A stretch of 56,705 nt of DNA from NCBI GenBank assembly GCA_017527945.1, contig JAFXPL010000181.1:1-56705 (forward strand). Direction: 5' to 3'. The stretch is from Bacteroidales bacterium. GTDB taxonomy: Bacteria; Bacteroidota; Bacteroidia; Bacteroidales; WCHB1-69. The position numbers and the translations under genes were made by a program. Shown in pieces: positions 16,959 through 27,594 of the stretch. The notes beneath the pieces are model-generated. The model saw only the letters and a list, made by a program, of their open reading frames with translations, did not search any database and was not told the DNA's origin. Position 1 is the first letter of the stretch. Each line of letters opens with the position of its first letter.

Positions 16959-17075
16959 TTAACCCTGACGCTGTTTGAATTTCGGGTTCTTCTTGTTTAT
17001 CACATAAACCACACCATGGCGTCTCACCACAATGCAATCCTCTGATCTTTTCTTGACAGATGCTCTAACTTTCAT
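16959..17075 (-). CDS. rpmJ: 50S ribosomal protein L36
   Basis: A 38-residue protein beginning [20 protein letters not shown] and ending NPKFKQRQG. This is L36 of the form that keeps only one Cys (Cys14) and lacks the full Cys-Cys-Cys-His zinc ribbon. It fits the usual infA-rpmJ-rpsM order. Confidence 0.97.
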   Translation of the reverse strand: MKVRASVKKRSEDCIVVRRHGVVYVINKKNPKFKQRQG

Positions 17076-17153
17076 TTCTTTATCGTTTTTATTATTAAAT
17101 TTCTTTTTGTTTTTACCGAGCCCTTGCGGGCTGCTCTTTGAAATCCGTAGGTC

Positions 17154-17375
17154 CTACACTTTGTGCCGATAGGTGATTCGTCCTTTGGTAAGATCATACG
17201 GGGACATGGCCACTTGAACGCGGTCGCCGGGAATGATTTTGATGTAATGCATCCGCATCTTTCCCGACAGGTGGGCCATAATCACGTGCCCGCTTTCCAA
17301 GCGCACACGATATTGGCCGTTACCCAAGGCCTCGATGACTTCACCGTCAACGTCAACTGCTGATTGTTTTGCCAT
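17154..17375 (-). CDS. infA: Translation initiation factor IF-1
   Basis: A 73-residue single OB-fold protein: [20 protein letters not shown], then FRVRLE-like [26 protein letters not shown] and [26 protein letters not shown]-1 occupies the 30S A site during initiation. It lies 14 bases downstream of map. Confidence 0.99.
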   Translation of the reverse strand: MAKQSAVDVDGEVIEALGNGQYRVRLESGHVIMAHLSGKMRMHYIKIIPGDRVQVAMSPYDLTKGRITYRHKV

Positions 17376-17389
17376 ACTTTTATCTTATT

Positions 17390-18220
17390 TTAATACAATT
17401 CTTCTGTTCCAATGACTTCACCCAACAGTTTGTAGGAGGATATGACCTCGGTCCCCTTGTCCGTGACGATGAGCTGGTGCTCGAAGTGGGCGGCCGGCTT
17501 CCGGTCCGGTGTATGGGACGTCCAACCGTCGCGGTCGATCTTGCTGATGAACACGTTCCGGTCCCTGGCGTTGCCGAGGCCGATTTTCACCATCGGCTCC
17601 ACACAGAAGGACATGCCTTTCTCGATTTTCGTCCGGTTAAGGCTGTCGAACCGCCGCACCGCGTAGTTCGGGATGCTCGGCTCCTCGTGCATCTCGCGCC
17701 CGATGCCGTGACCGGTAAACTCCGCCGGCACGGAATAGTTGAACTGGGCGATGTACTGTTCGATGGAACTGGCCACTTGGGCGAAAGTGTTGCCCGCCTT
17801 GGCCACCTCGATGGCCTTGTAGAGCGACTCCTTCGTGCGCTTGAGCAAGAGTTTGGTCTCCTCATCGACTTCGCCCACCCCGAAGGTGTAGCAAAAGTCG
17901 CCATGGTAGCCGTTGAGCAGTGCCACGCAATCCACGGAGACAATGTCGCCGTCGCGAAGATACTGGTTCGGGGTCGGTATCCCGTGCACAACCACGTCGT
18001 TGACGGAGAGGCACAAAGTGGCGGGGTAGCCCATATAGCCCTTGCAAGCCGGAATGGCATGGTGGTCGCGGATGCACTGTTCCGCGACATTGTCAAGATA
18101 GGAGAGCGGCACGCCGGGGGTGATTTCCTTGGCGACTTCGGCCAAGGTGACCGCCACGACGTGTGCGCTTTCACGCAATTTCGCGAACTCCTCCTCCGTA
18201 TATCTGGCTATTCTGGACAT
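17390..18220 (-). CDS. map: Type I methionine aminopeptidase
   Basis: The 276-residue enzyme removes N-terminal Met from nascent proteins. Metal ligands of the pita-bread fold are visible: Asp in DIVSVDC, Asp in GYHGDFCYTF, His in GHGIGREMHEEP, Glu in FCVEPMV and Glu in HFEHQLIV. No N-terminal zinc-finger extension is present, as expected for type Ia. It sits between secY and infA as in many Bacteroidota. Confidence 0.98.
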   Translation of the reverse strand: MSRIARYTEEEFAKLRESAHVVAVTLAEVAKEITPGVPLSYLDNVAEQCIRDHHAIPACKGYMGYPATLCLSVNDVVVHGIPTPNQYLRDGDIVSVDCVALLNGYHGDFCYTFGVGEVDEETKLLLKRTKESLYKAIEVAKAGNTFAQVASSIEQYIAQFNYSVPAEFTGHGIGREMHEEPSIPNYAVRRFDSLNRTKIEKGMSFCVEPMVKIGLGNARDRNVFISKIDRDGWTSHTPDRKPAAHFEHQLIVTDKGTEVISSYKLLGEVIGTEELY

Positions 18221-18234
18221 CTCTTTCCCGTCGG

Positions 18235-19602
18235 TTAGATTTGGTTACCATAGACACCGCCGCCCGTACGGCCCTTAATGCGGCCCGATTTGGTGAGGCC
18301 GTCATAGTGGCGCATAAGCAGGTGGCTTTCAATTTGTTGCAGCGTATCCAACACCACACCTACCATAATCAGCAGGGAGGTGCCGCCGAAGAACTGGGCA
18401 AACTGCTGGTTCACACCGAAGTGGCGCACGATAGCGGGCAGGATAGCCACGATACCGAGGAAGATAGAGCCGGGCAGCGTGATGCGGGACATGATTTTGT
18501 CGATGTATTCCGCAGTCTGCTTGCCGGGTTTCACGCCGGGAATGAAGCCGTTGTTCTTCTTCAGGTCCTCCGCAATCTGCTGCGGATTGATGGTGATGGC
18601 CGTATAGAAATAGGTGAAGGCAATAATCATCAGGAAGAAGATGATGTTGTAACCCAGACGGTTGTAGTCGATAAAGCTGCTCCAGAAGCCCGTGGTGGTC
18701 TGTTGGGAGATGTTGACGAAGGTCAACGGGATGAACATCAGGGCCTGAGCGAAGATGATAGGCATCACGCCTGCAGCGTTCACCTTGAGGGGCAGATAGT
18801 TGCGGACACCGCCGTATTGTTTGTTGCCGATGACGCGCTTGGCGTATTGGACGGGGATACGACGGGTACCTTGCACGAGCAGGATACAGAGGCCGATGAT
18901 GAGCATCATGAGAACGAGCTCAATGATGAAAATGATCGGACCGCCGTTCATCTCGGTGATACGTGCGGTGAACTCAGCCTGAAGTGCGAAAGGCAGGCGG
19001 GCGATAATACCGATCATGATGATCATGGAGATACCGTTGCCGATGCCGTTGTCGGTAATGCGCTCACCGAGCCACATGATGAACAGGGTAGCGGAGATGA
19101 GCAGGATGAAAGCGCAGATCGCGAAAGCGGAGAATCCGAGGATGCGGGTTTCCAACATGGAGGGGGCGATGGCGCCGGGGTACTGGCCAGTGAGCTGGGC
19201 GATGTAGGCGGGAGCCTGCACAGCAAGGACAGCCACGGTCAGATAGCGGGTAATCTGGTTAATCTTGGTGCGACCGCTCTCACCCTCTTTGGCGAGGCGC
19301 TGGAAATAGGGAACCGCGAGGGTAAACAGCTGCACCACGATGGAGGCCGTGATGTAGGGCATGATACCCAGCGCGAAGATGGAGGCGTTGGAGAAAGCGC
19401 CGCCGGAGAAGAGGTCGAGCATACCGAGCAGACCCTCGCTGGCCGCCTTGCTGAACGCCGTGAGGGCTCCGGGGTTGATGCCCGGGAGCACCACATGGGC
19501 ACCGAAGCGATATATCAGGATGATGAAGAGGGTATAGAGGATGCGCTTCCTCAGGTCCTCAATCCTGAATATGTTCTTAATGGTTTCGATGAACTTTTTC
19601 AT
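18235..19602 (-). CDS. secY: Protein translocase subunit SecY
   Basis: The 455-residue protein has ten membrane helices and the SecY signatures GAHVVLPGINPGAL in the first periplasmic region, the plug-adjacent segment GALTAFSKAASEGLLGMLDLFSGG (read in parts), and the C-terminal GRIKGRTGGGVY. It forms the SecYEG channel for Sec-dependent export. It lies 21 bases after rplO. Confidence 0.99.
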   Translation of the reverse strand: MKKFIETIKNIFRIEDLRKRILYTLFIILIYRFGAHVVLPGINPGALTAFSKAASEGLLGMLDLFSGGAFSNASIFALGIMPYITASIVVQLFTLAVPYFQRLAKEGESGRTKINQITRYLTVAVLAVQAPAYIAQLTGQYPGAIAPSMLETRILGFSAFAICAFILLISATLFIMWLGERITDNGIGNGISMIIMIGIIARLPFALQAEFTARITEMNGGPIIFIIELVLMMLIIGLCILLVQGTRRIPVQYAKRVIGNKQYGGVRNYLPLKVNAAGVMPIIFAQALMFIPLTFVNISQQTTTGFWSSFIDYNRLGYNIIFFLMIIAFTYFYTAITINPQQIAEDLKKNNGFIPGVKPGKQTAEYIDKIMSRITLPGSIFLGIVAILPAIVRHFGVNQQFAQFFGGTSLLIMVGVVLDTLQQIESHLLMRHYDGLTKSGRIKGRTGGGVYGNQI

Positions 19603-19623
19603 TGTAAAGATTTTTTAGTGATG

Positions 19624-20088
19624 TTACTCGGCTGCGGGTGCGTTGACGAGTTCAGCGGTGCCGCCGCACTGTTCAATCATGGCTTTCGCCTTGGCAGAAT
19701 ACTTGTCAGCCACGACGTGCACCTTGGCGGTGAGCTCGCCTTTCGCCAGGATGGCGATGAGGTCGTTCTTCTTGGCCAAGCCGTTGTTCACAAGCACCTC
19801 ACGGTCGATTTTCTCCACATTGAGCTTCTCGGAGAGCTTCTGCAGGGTGCTGACATTGATGGCGTTGTACTCCACACGGTTGATATTCTTGAAACCTCTC
19901 TTGGGCAATATTCTGTAGATAGGCATCTGGCCGCCTTCGAAACCGATTTTACGGCTGTAACCGGAGCGGGATTGTGCGCCCTTGTGGCCGCGCGTGGAAG
20001 TGCCGCCTTTTCCGGAACCCTGTCCTCTGCCAATTCTGCGTTCTCTGTGTGTTGATCCTTTTGCCGGTTTTAAATTGTGTAAATCCAT
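19624..20088 (-). CDS. rplO: 50S ribosomal protein L15
   Basis: From ATG 20088 the 154-residue product is L15: MDLHNLKPAKGSTHRERRIG, RGQGSGKGGTSTRGHKG, and GFEGGQMPIYRILPKRGF. The longer in-frame start at 20130 would overlap rpmD and adds a non-conserved segment, so it was rejected. A short Ala-rich acidic tail closes the protein. Confidence 0.98.
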   Translation of the reverse strand: MDLHNLKPAKGSTHRERRIGRGQGSGKGGTSTRGHKGAQSRSGYSRKIGFEGGQMPIYRILPKRGFKNINRVEYNAINVSTLQKLSEKLNVEKIDREVLVNNGLAKKNDLIAILAKGELTAKVHVVADKYSAKAKAMIEQCGGTAELVNAPAAE

Positions 20089-20116
20089 CTCTTTGATATT
20101 CAATTGGTTATTAAAA

Positions 20117-20296
20117 TTATAATTCTTCAACGCTTACTAAGTGCTTCACTGCGTCCACGATGCCCAAAATTTGGGGAGTGGCCTCGTGTTCAACAGTTTG
20201 GTGCATCTTGCGAAGGCCCAGAGCCTCTAAAGACTTCTTCTGACGTGCGGGTCTGTCAACCGCGCTTCTTACTTGTGTGATTTTGATCTTTTTCAT
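20117..20296 (-). CDS. rpmD: 50S ribosomal protein L30
   Basis: A 59-residue protein: MKKIKITQVRSAVDRPARQK, then LEALGLRKMHQTVEHEATPQ and an ILGIVDAVKHLV end. Content and length fit bacterial L30. It is the first gene of the ribosomal cluster present here. rpsE, which normally precedes it, is absent; a non-coding leader lies upstream instead. Confidence 0.95.
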   Translation of the reverse strand: MKKIKITQVRSAVDRPARQKKSLEALGLRKMHQTVEHEATPQILGIVDAVKHLVSVEEL

Positions 20297-20521
20297 CCCT
20301 TCAAAATTTATTTTTATTACTAATATTCAAAAAAAAATAGTCCACTTTCGGAGTGAAAATGCAACTATTTATGACAAAACGCAACCATAAAAACCTTGAC
20401 ACCTCTACTCTCCCCTATGTTCATACAGTCCGTGAAATCAATGAGTTACGCGATTCGAAGTCCTTCTTTCCACTCGCCTTTGCATTCCACTTCAAAAAGT
20501 TTGCAAAAATACACTTTTTTC
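20297..20521 (-). promoter_or_regulatory. Leader and promoter of the rpmD-rplQ operon
   Basis: Minus-strand TATTTTTG at 20514-20521 matches the -7 consensus and gives a predicted start near 20507. This leaves a leader of about 210 bases before rpmD with no conserved ORF on either strand. A leader of that length before a ribosomal operon could hold an r-protein-binding control structure, but no known motif was recognised. The short ORFs here are AT-rich and phantom-like. Confidence 0.5.
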
Positions 20522-20639
20522 TTTTATTCACATCACATTGGGGATATTTTTTTTAACACAATCCACTTTTACAATATAACACATTATCATTTAGTGAGTT
20601 AAGAAAATATTTTCTCCTCTATAGTCCGCCAATGAAAAA

Positions 20640-20664
20640 GGGACGCCTGCTCGGACGTCCCTCT
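20640..20664 (-). terminator. Terminator downstream of the TonB_C/OmpA gene
   Basis: On the minus strand GGGACGtcc...GTCCC followed by TTTTTC forms a hairpin about 30 bases after the stop of the 20694-21782 gene. Confidence 0.75.
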
Positions 20665-20693
20665 CATGTTACAATATATAGTATTGTATATTC

Positions 20694-21782
20694 TTACTTG
20701 ACCGAAATTCGGTCGATGACGATCTTTCTGTCCTTGGCGGCCTGGAGACCATAGACGGTTTCGCGGACGGCTGTGGTGGAGAAGCTGTGATTGACCTGTC
20801 CTTCCGGAACCTTATGAATGGTGAGGCCGGATCTCGAACCGTTGATATAGGGTGCGAGGTAGCCGCCATGCGACATCTTCATGTAGTTGAGGACGCTTTC
20901 GATACGACGGGCGGAGAGGTGCTTGTTGTAGTCGCTGTTGCTGAGCGGGCTGGCGAAGCCGCTGATGGTGAACTCCACAGTCTGGCCGTCTTTCAGGGCC
21001 TCCACGATGAAGTCAGTCATTTTCACCAAGCGGTTGTAGCCGGTCTGGATGGAGTCGTTGAAGAAGGACTCGACGGCGTTCTGGGCGTTTGTTCTCTGCG
21101 CGCCGGCCAGGCCCTTGCCTGCGCTGGTCACGTAGTTGCTCTTGGCGGCCATGTAGTTGTTGTACAGACCGACATATTCCGTACTGGTGAAATCCTGCTT
21201 GGTGCGAGGATCCGGACGGTCGTTCTCGAAGTAGAGCGTGATGGGCTTCATGAGGTCTTTCTTGGCCGCTTCCATCTCAGCTTTCTTCTTGTCGGCAGCC
21301 ACTTCTTCTTCATAGATGAAGGTCACGGGGATTTGGACGATCATGTCCTGGGCCTCGCAGCTCTGGGTGGAGGGAATCATCTTAGGGAAGGACTTCACCA
21401 CGCGAAGAGCCTCGTCATCGAACTCCTGATAGCCGGAGCTGCTGACCACTTCAATATCCGTCAGTGTACTGTCTTTCAACACCTTGGCTTGGACAGTCGT
21501 GGTGCCGGAGATTTTCTGGTTCTTCAGATTGACAGGATACTTTTTCGTTTTGTTGATGTAGCGGCACATGGCCTTGTTGCCCCCCTTGAAAGTGGGGAGC
21601 GTCATGGCTGCCGTTGGAGCGACATGCTGTCCGTTTGAGTCTGCGAAGACGATAGCGAAACCGGACTTCTGGCCGCGCTGGCCATAGATATTGCCCTGAT
21701 CGCATTGCGCGTAACTCATTGTGAAACAGGCCATCAAAACAGAAACAGCCACGAATTTCAGAGAGGAAAAGTTACTTTTCAT
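20694..21782 (-). CDS. Secreted protein fusing a TonB C-terminal domain to an OmpA-like domain
   Basis: The 362-residue product has a signal peptide (residues 1-25, ...TMSYAQ). A TonB_C-like domain follows at about 75-155: YPVNLKNQKISGTTTVQAKVLKDSTLTDIEV (in parts) with GYQEFDDEALRVVKSFPKM. An OmpA-like domain occupies about 180-362, with ITLYFENDRPDPR, EFTISGFASPLSNSDYN and HLSARRIESVLNY. TonB_C normally contacts TonB boxes of outer-membrane receptors, while OmpA-like domains bind peptidoglycan. Here no inner-membrane anchor or Pro-rich linker is present, so it is unlikely to act as a classic energy transducer; it may be a periplasmic scaffold. Start, promoter and terminator are clear. Confidence 0.8.
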   Translation of the reverse strand: MKSNFSSLKFVAVSVLMACFTMSYAQCDQGNIYGQRGQKSGFAIVFADSNGQHVAPTAAMTLPTFKGGNKAMCRYINKTKKYPVNLKNQKISGTTTVQAKVLKDSTLTDIEVVSSSGYQEFDDEALRVVKSFPKMIPSTQSCEAQDMIVQIPVTFIYEEEVAADKKKAEMEAAKKDLMKPITLYFENDRPDPRTKQDFTSTEYVGLYNNYMAAKSNYVTSAGKGLAGAQRTNAQNAVESFFNDSIQTGYNRLVKMTDFIVEALKDGQTVEFTISGFASPLSNSDYNKHLSARRIESVLNYMKMSHGGYLAPYINGSRSGLTIHKVPEGQVNHSFSTTAVRETVYGLQAAKDRKIVIDRISVK

Positions 21783-21814
21783 ATCTATACTATTTTACAT
21801 TATATTCCAAGTCG

Positions 21815-21822
21815 CAAAAATA
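21815..21822 (-). promoter_or_regulatory. -7 element (TATTTTTG) for the TonB_C/OmpA gene
   Basis: Minus-strand TATTTTTG lies 33 bases upstream of ATG 21782. Confidence 0.55.
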
Positions 21823-21954
21823 CATTTTTTATTGAAACACGCAAAAATATTTTCGATATTTTTTACGGAAAATCGCTGCTTTGGTTACACCCCCTTCATT
21901 GATTTGCACATTATATTCCATATACATTGTACATTATGCATTGTACATTGATTT

Positions 21955-22048
21955 GCCCAGGGCTCGCTGCGAACGTTCTGCTACGAACCATGGGCTCTCT
22001 ATCATGAAACCTGGGTTGACATAGGTCGGGCTTTCAGCCCTTATTGGA
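21955..22048 (+). repeat. Dispersed intergenic repeat, copy 2
   Basis: The left part CCCAGGGCTCGCTGCG and the right part CCTGGGTTGACATAGG followed by TCGGGCTTTCAGCCC correspond to the element at 9053-9178. The right-hand ~38 bases are identical except for one base in the trailing T-run. The central segment differs. The GGGCT/AGCCC hairpin lies at the plus-strand 3' side. It lies beside the truncated Fib_succ_major gene. Confidence 0.8.
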
Positions 22049-22070
22049 ATAATACTATAATATTATACTG

Positions 22071-22712
22071 TTAATCGTTCTTCACGCAGCGGACGCTGAG
22101 GGTGTTGGTGGGGAGGTGCTGCCGGTCGATGAGATGGTCGCAGTAGTAGGCGCTGCAGCAGGTGTGCGCAGTGGTGATGTCGGTGCCGGAGCCGCCGGTG
22201 TTCGTGACACTCCACCAGTCGGTCTGGGTACCGAGGCCTTCGAAACGGTCAAGGAAGGCGTTGTAGAGGCCGGCGGGCAGGGCCGTGAAGCCCGTGCTGT
22301 TGGTGTAGGAGGAAGCTGCAGCCCCTTGCCAAAGTGTGGTGGCGTTCAAGTCGTGGGAGCTGATCCCTTTCAGGGCCGCCATTTCCGTTTCCGTGGGAAT
22401 ATGCCAGCCGTCGGGGCAGATGCCCTGCACGTAGCCGTCTGCATCAGAGACCGGGGCCTCGGTGCTGCCTTCCAGCACGTTCACCGCCGAAAACCAGCTG
22501 TAGAGGCGGCCGTAGGTCTCCTCGTTGGCCGTGGCATCGGAGTGCGCTGCAGACGCATATACCATCGCCGTCGCGATTGGCGTGATACCATCGGCGTAAT
22601 GCTTCGCACGGAGGTTTTTCTGCGTCCAGCAGTAGCCAGCCACCTCCACCGTAGGATAGGGGTTGTGGTCGCCGTCATACACGATTCCACCACAAGTCAC
22701 CGCTTTCACCAC
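22071..22712 (-). CDS. Fib_succ_major paralogous-domain protein, N-terminally truncated
   Basis: The 213-residue product is almost wholly one Fibrobacter succinogenes major paralogous domain: GGIVYDGDHNPYPTVEVAGYCWTQKNLRAKHY (in parts), YGRLYSWFSAV, GICPDGWHIPTETEM and the closing SVRCVKND. This domain is normally exported and lies at the end of surface proteins. Here there is no signal peptide, and an in-frame TAA is five codons upstream, so only a GTG start (22712 or 22709) is possible. It is best read as a truncated gene or a relic; a -7-like element just upstream leaves expression possible. Confidence 0.7.
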   Translation of the reverse strand: MVKAVTCGGIVYDGDHNPYPTVEVAGYCWTQKNLRAKHYADGITPIATAMVYASAAHSDATANEETYGRLYSWFSAVNVLEGSTEAPVSDADGYVQGICPDGWHIPTETEMAALKGISSHDLNATTLWQGAAASSYTNSTGFTALPAGLYNAFLDRFEGLGTQTDWWSVTNTGGSGTDITTAHTCCSAYYCDHLIDRQHLPTNTLSVRCVKND

Positions 22713-22731
22713 ATTTCCGATTTAGCTGCGG

Positions 22732-22739
22732 CAAACATA
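22732..22739 (-). promoter_or_regulatory. -7-like element (TATGTTTG)
   Basis: Minus-strand TATGTTTG, 20 bases upstream of the GTG start of the truncated Fib_succ_major ORF. The predicted transcript leader would be only about 13 bases. Confidence 0.35.
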
Positions 22740-22785
22740 CACAAAAAATACACAAAGTTAAGAAAGAAAGTAAAAGACTTTATGG

Positions 22786-22862
22786 ACTATAACTAGTGAC
22801 TATAACAATAACTATAACTATAACTATGACTATGACTATAACTATGACTATAACTATGAACC
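22786..22862. repeat. Tandem repeat of GACTATAACTAT units
   Basis: About 77 bases of 6-12-base units (AACTAT, GACTAT), filling the spacer between the truncated Fib_succ_major ORF and the flippase gene. The related sequence GTGACTATAACTT recurs at 40800-40835. Confidence 0.9.
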
Positions 22863-22941
22863 TTGAAGCCATAATCCGTTACCTTGTCGATACCTGCGAT
22901 ACGGTTTTGCAACACGCTGCCATCGGCATTTGGATGAAACG

Positions 22942-24384
22942 CTATTTCAGGCCGCGAATGTCCTTGACGGAGACAAGCCCCGTGGCAAAGGCGAGTGCCA
23001 AAGCGAAAAGCGCCAAAGCAACCAACTGCCACAGCACGTGCACATGCAGGACGTTCGGAGAGAGCCACGCCGCCGGAACCAACACGGCTACGAAAAGCAC
23101 GCACCGCAGCCACGGCAGCGACCTCGGCGGGATGCCGACGATGCGCAGCGCGAAGAAAAACTGCAAGACCGACACGACGAACTGCGTGCAGAAACTCGCC
23201 ACCGCCGAACCGCACGCCTGCATACGCGGAATCAGCAACAGGTTGACGGTCACGTTGATGACAATGCCGATGGCGGCAATAATGTTCAGCTGCTTCATGC
23301 TGCCATTGGCTGTCAGCAAGGTGCCGAAGAGATAGTTCATGGAGATTGGAATCAAGCCGAAAATGATAAGCCGGAACACGGCGGTGCTCTCCGCAACATG
23401 CGCCGTATAAAGCATTTGCATCACCGGTTGGGCATAGACAAACAGGATGGTGACCGCTGAGACCGAGAACAGGAAAAGAAGGGAGAAACTGGTGCGCACG
23501 ATGGGCACAACATCATCTTTCTGTTTCAGCATTTTGGCGAACAGCGGCAGCAAAATGACCGAAAAGAGGTAGGAAATCATCGTCAAGACATCCAAAAGAC
23601 GAAATGCGGAGGCATAGATGCCAGACTGCGCCGCCCCGACTCCCGCCGGGAGCATCCGCTCCAGCATCACCGAATCCATGCGGTAGTAGCACGCCATCAG
23701 CAAGGTGATGAGCGCATAAGGGAAACTCCGCTTCAAGATGGCGATGAAAAAAGTCCGGTTCCAGCTCAGCCGCTTCAGTTTCGCCTTACGGAGCACAATG
23801 CCCAGCGCAATAGCGATGGTGATGACATACGCGACCGTCTGGCTCCAAACGAACCATTCCACCCGGAAAGGCTGGTCGATCACGCGCCCCCAAAGGAGAA
23901 GGCCGCAGAAAAGAATCATCAACAATTTGTCCGTCACGGAGATGACACTGTCGGTCTTGAACATCTGGAGGGCCGAAATGTTCGAGCGCACATAAAGCAG
24001 AAAGACACTCAGGAACTGATTCAGACCTATCCAGAAGAGCAACCTCAACGAATAGTCACGATACCCGATAATCAACGCAACCGCGTAAATCACAACGAAA
24101 TAGGTCAATCCAAGCAGTAACCTCAGCGTGATGTAATGCGACAGATGCTTGTCCAAAAGCTGGCTGTTCTGCGCGATGTTGCGGTTGTTGTAGTTCGCCG
24201 TCCCCATGTCCAAGACCATGTAGAACAGCAGCGTGAAATTGTACAAGGAGAAATAGAGCCCGTACCCCTCCGCGCCAACGGCATTCTGCACCCCGACCTC
24301 TACCCCGAGCGTCCAGAACGGCTTCACGAGAAGGTTGAGGAAGACGAGCAGACAGAGGTTGAAAACGAAATCCTTCTGTTTCAC
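22942..24384 (-). CDS. Oligosaccharide flippase (Wzx/MATE-like)
   Basis: The 480-residue protein has about 12-14 membrane helices and the Polysacc_synt fold: NAVGAEGYGLYFSLYNFTLLFYMVLDMG near the N-terminus (in parts), an arginine-rich loop before helix 5, and YYRMDSVMLERMLPAGVGAAQSGIYASAFRLLD (in parts), typical of O-antigen or peptidoglycan-precursor flippases. It would export lipid-linked oligosaccharides for surface polysaccharide. It stands alone between repeat arrays. Specificity (Wzx versus other) cannot be told; an O-antigen ligase at 42.6 kb is a plausible downstream partner. Confidence 0.88.
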   Translation of the reverse strand: MKQKDFVFNLCLLVFLNLLVKPFWTLGVEVGVQNAVGAEGYGLYFSLYNFTLLFYMVLDMGTANYNNRNIAQNSQLLDKHLSHYITLRLLLGLTYFVVIYAVALIIGYRDYSLRLLFWIGLNQFLSVFLLYVRSNISALQMFKTDSVISVTDKLLMILFCGLLLWGRVIDQPFRVEWFVWSQTVAYVITIAIALGIVLRKAKLKRLSWNRTFFIAILKRSFPYALITLLMACYYRMDSVMLERMLPAGVGAAQSGIYASAFRLLDVLTMISYLFSVILLPLFAKMLKQKDDVVPIVRTSFSLLFLFSVSAVTILFVYAQPVMQMLYTAHVAESTAVFRLIIFGLIPISMNYLFGTLLTANGSMKQLNIIAAIGIVINVTVNLLLIPRMQACGSAVASFCTQFVVSVLQFFFALRIVGIPPRSLPWLRCVLFVAVLVPAAWLSPNVLHVHVLWQLVALALFALALAFATGLVSVKDIRGLK

Positions 24385-24502
24385 TTTGGCTGTTGGCTAT
24401 TGGCTGTTGGCTATTGGCTGTTGGCTGTTGGCTATTGGCTGTTGGCTATTGGCTATTGGCCTGTTGGCTATTGGCTAAAAGCTAAAAGCCAACAGCTAAC
24501 AG
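24385..24502. repeat. Tandem repeat of TTGGCTATTGGCTG units
   Basis: Alternating TTGGCTGTTGGC and TATTGGCTG words, about 11 copies, ending in the complementary AGCCAACAGCTAACAGC. The array is thus partly self-complementary and fills the whole flippase-leuS spacer. The same AACAGCTAACAGC unit is found at 45290-45368. Confidence 0.92.
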
Positions 24503-27340
<2,838 letters not shown>

Positions 27341-27594
27341 TGTTATGGGGTATTCGGTTATTGGGTTAGTCGGTTATTGGGTTAGTCGGTTATTGGGTTA
27401 GTCGGTTATTGAGTTAATGGGTTATTGGGGGTGTCGGTTAACCCATTAAACTACTAAACTATTAAACTACTAAACTATTAAACTACTAAACTATTAAACT
27501 ACTAAACTACTAAACTATTAAACTACTAAACTATTAAACTACTAACCCATTAACCCATTAAACTACTAAACTACTAAACTACTAAACTACTAAA
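27341..27594. repeat. Two facing tandem-repeat blocks between leuS and the giant surface protein gene
   Basis: The first ~85 bases repeat GGTTATTGGGTTAGTC. The next ~170 bases repeat TAAACTACTAAACTAT, with AACCCATTAACCCATTAA inserted. GGGTTA/TAACCC words make the two blocks partly complementary. The array runs up to the last codon of the giant gene. The TAAACT unit resembles those at 15433-15472 and 40835-40905. Confidence 0.95.

Noticed and set aside
18163..20055. 630-residue plus-strand ORF opposite secY and rplO
   Set aside because: Asp/Glu/His-rich shadow of conserved genes; no promoter or RBS.
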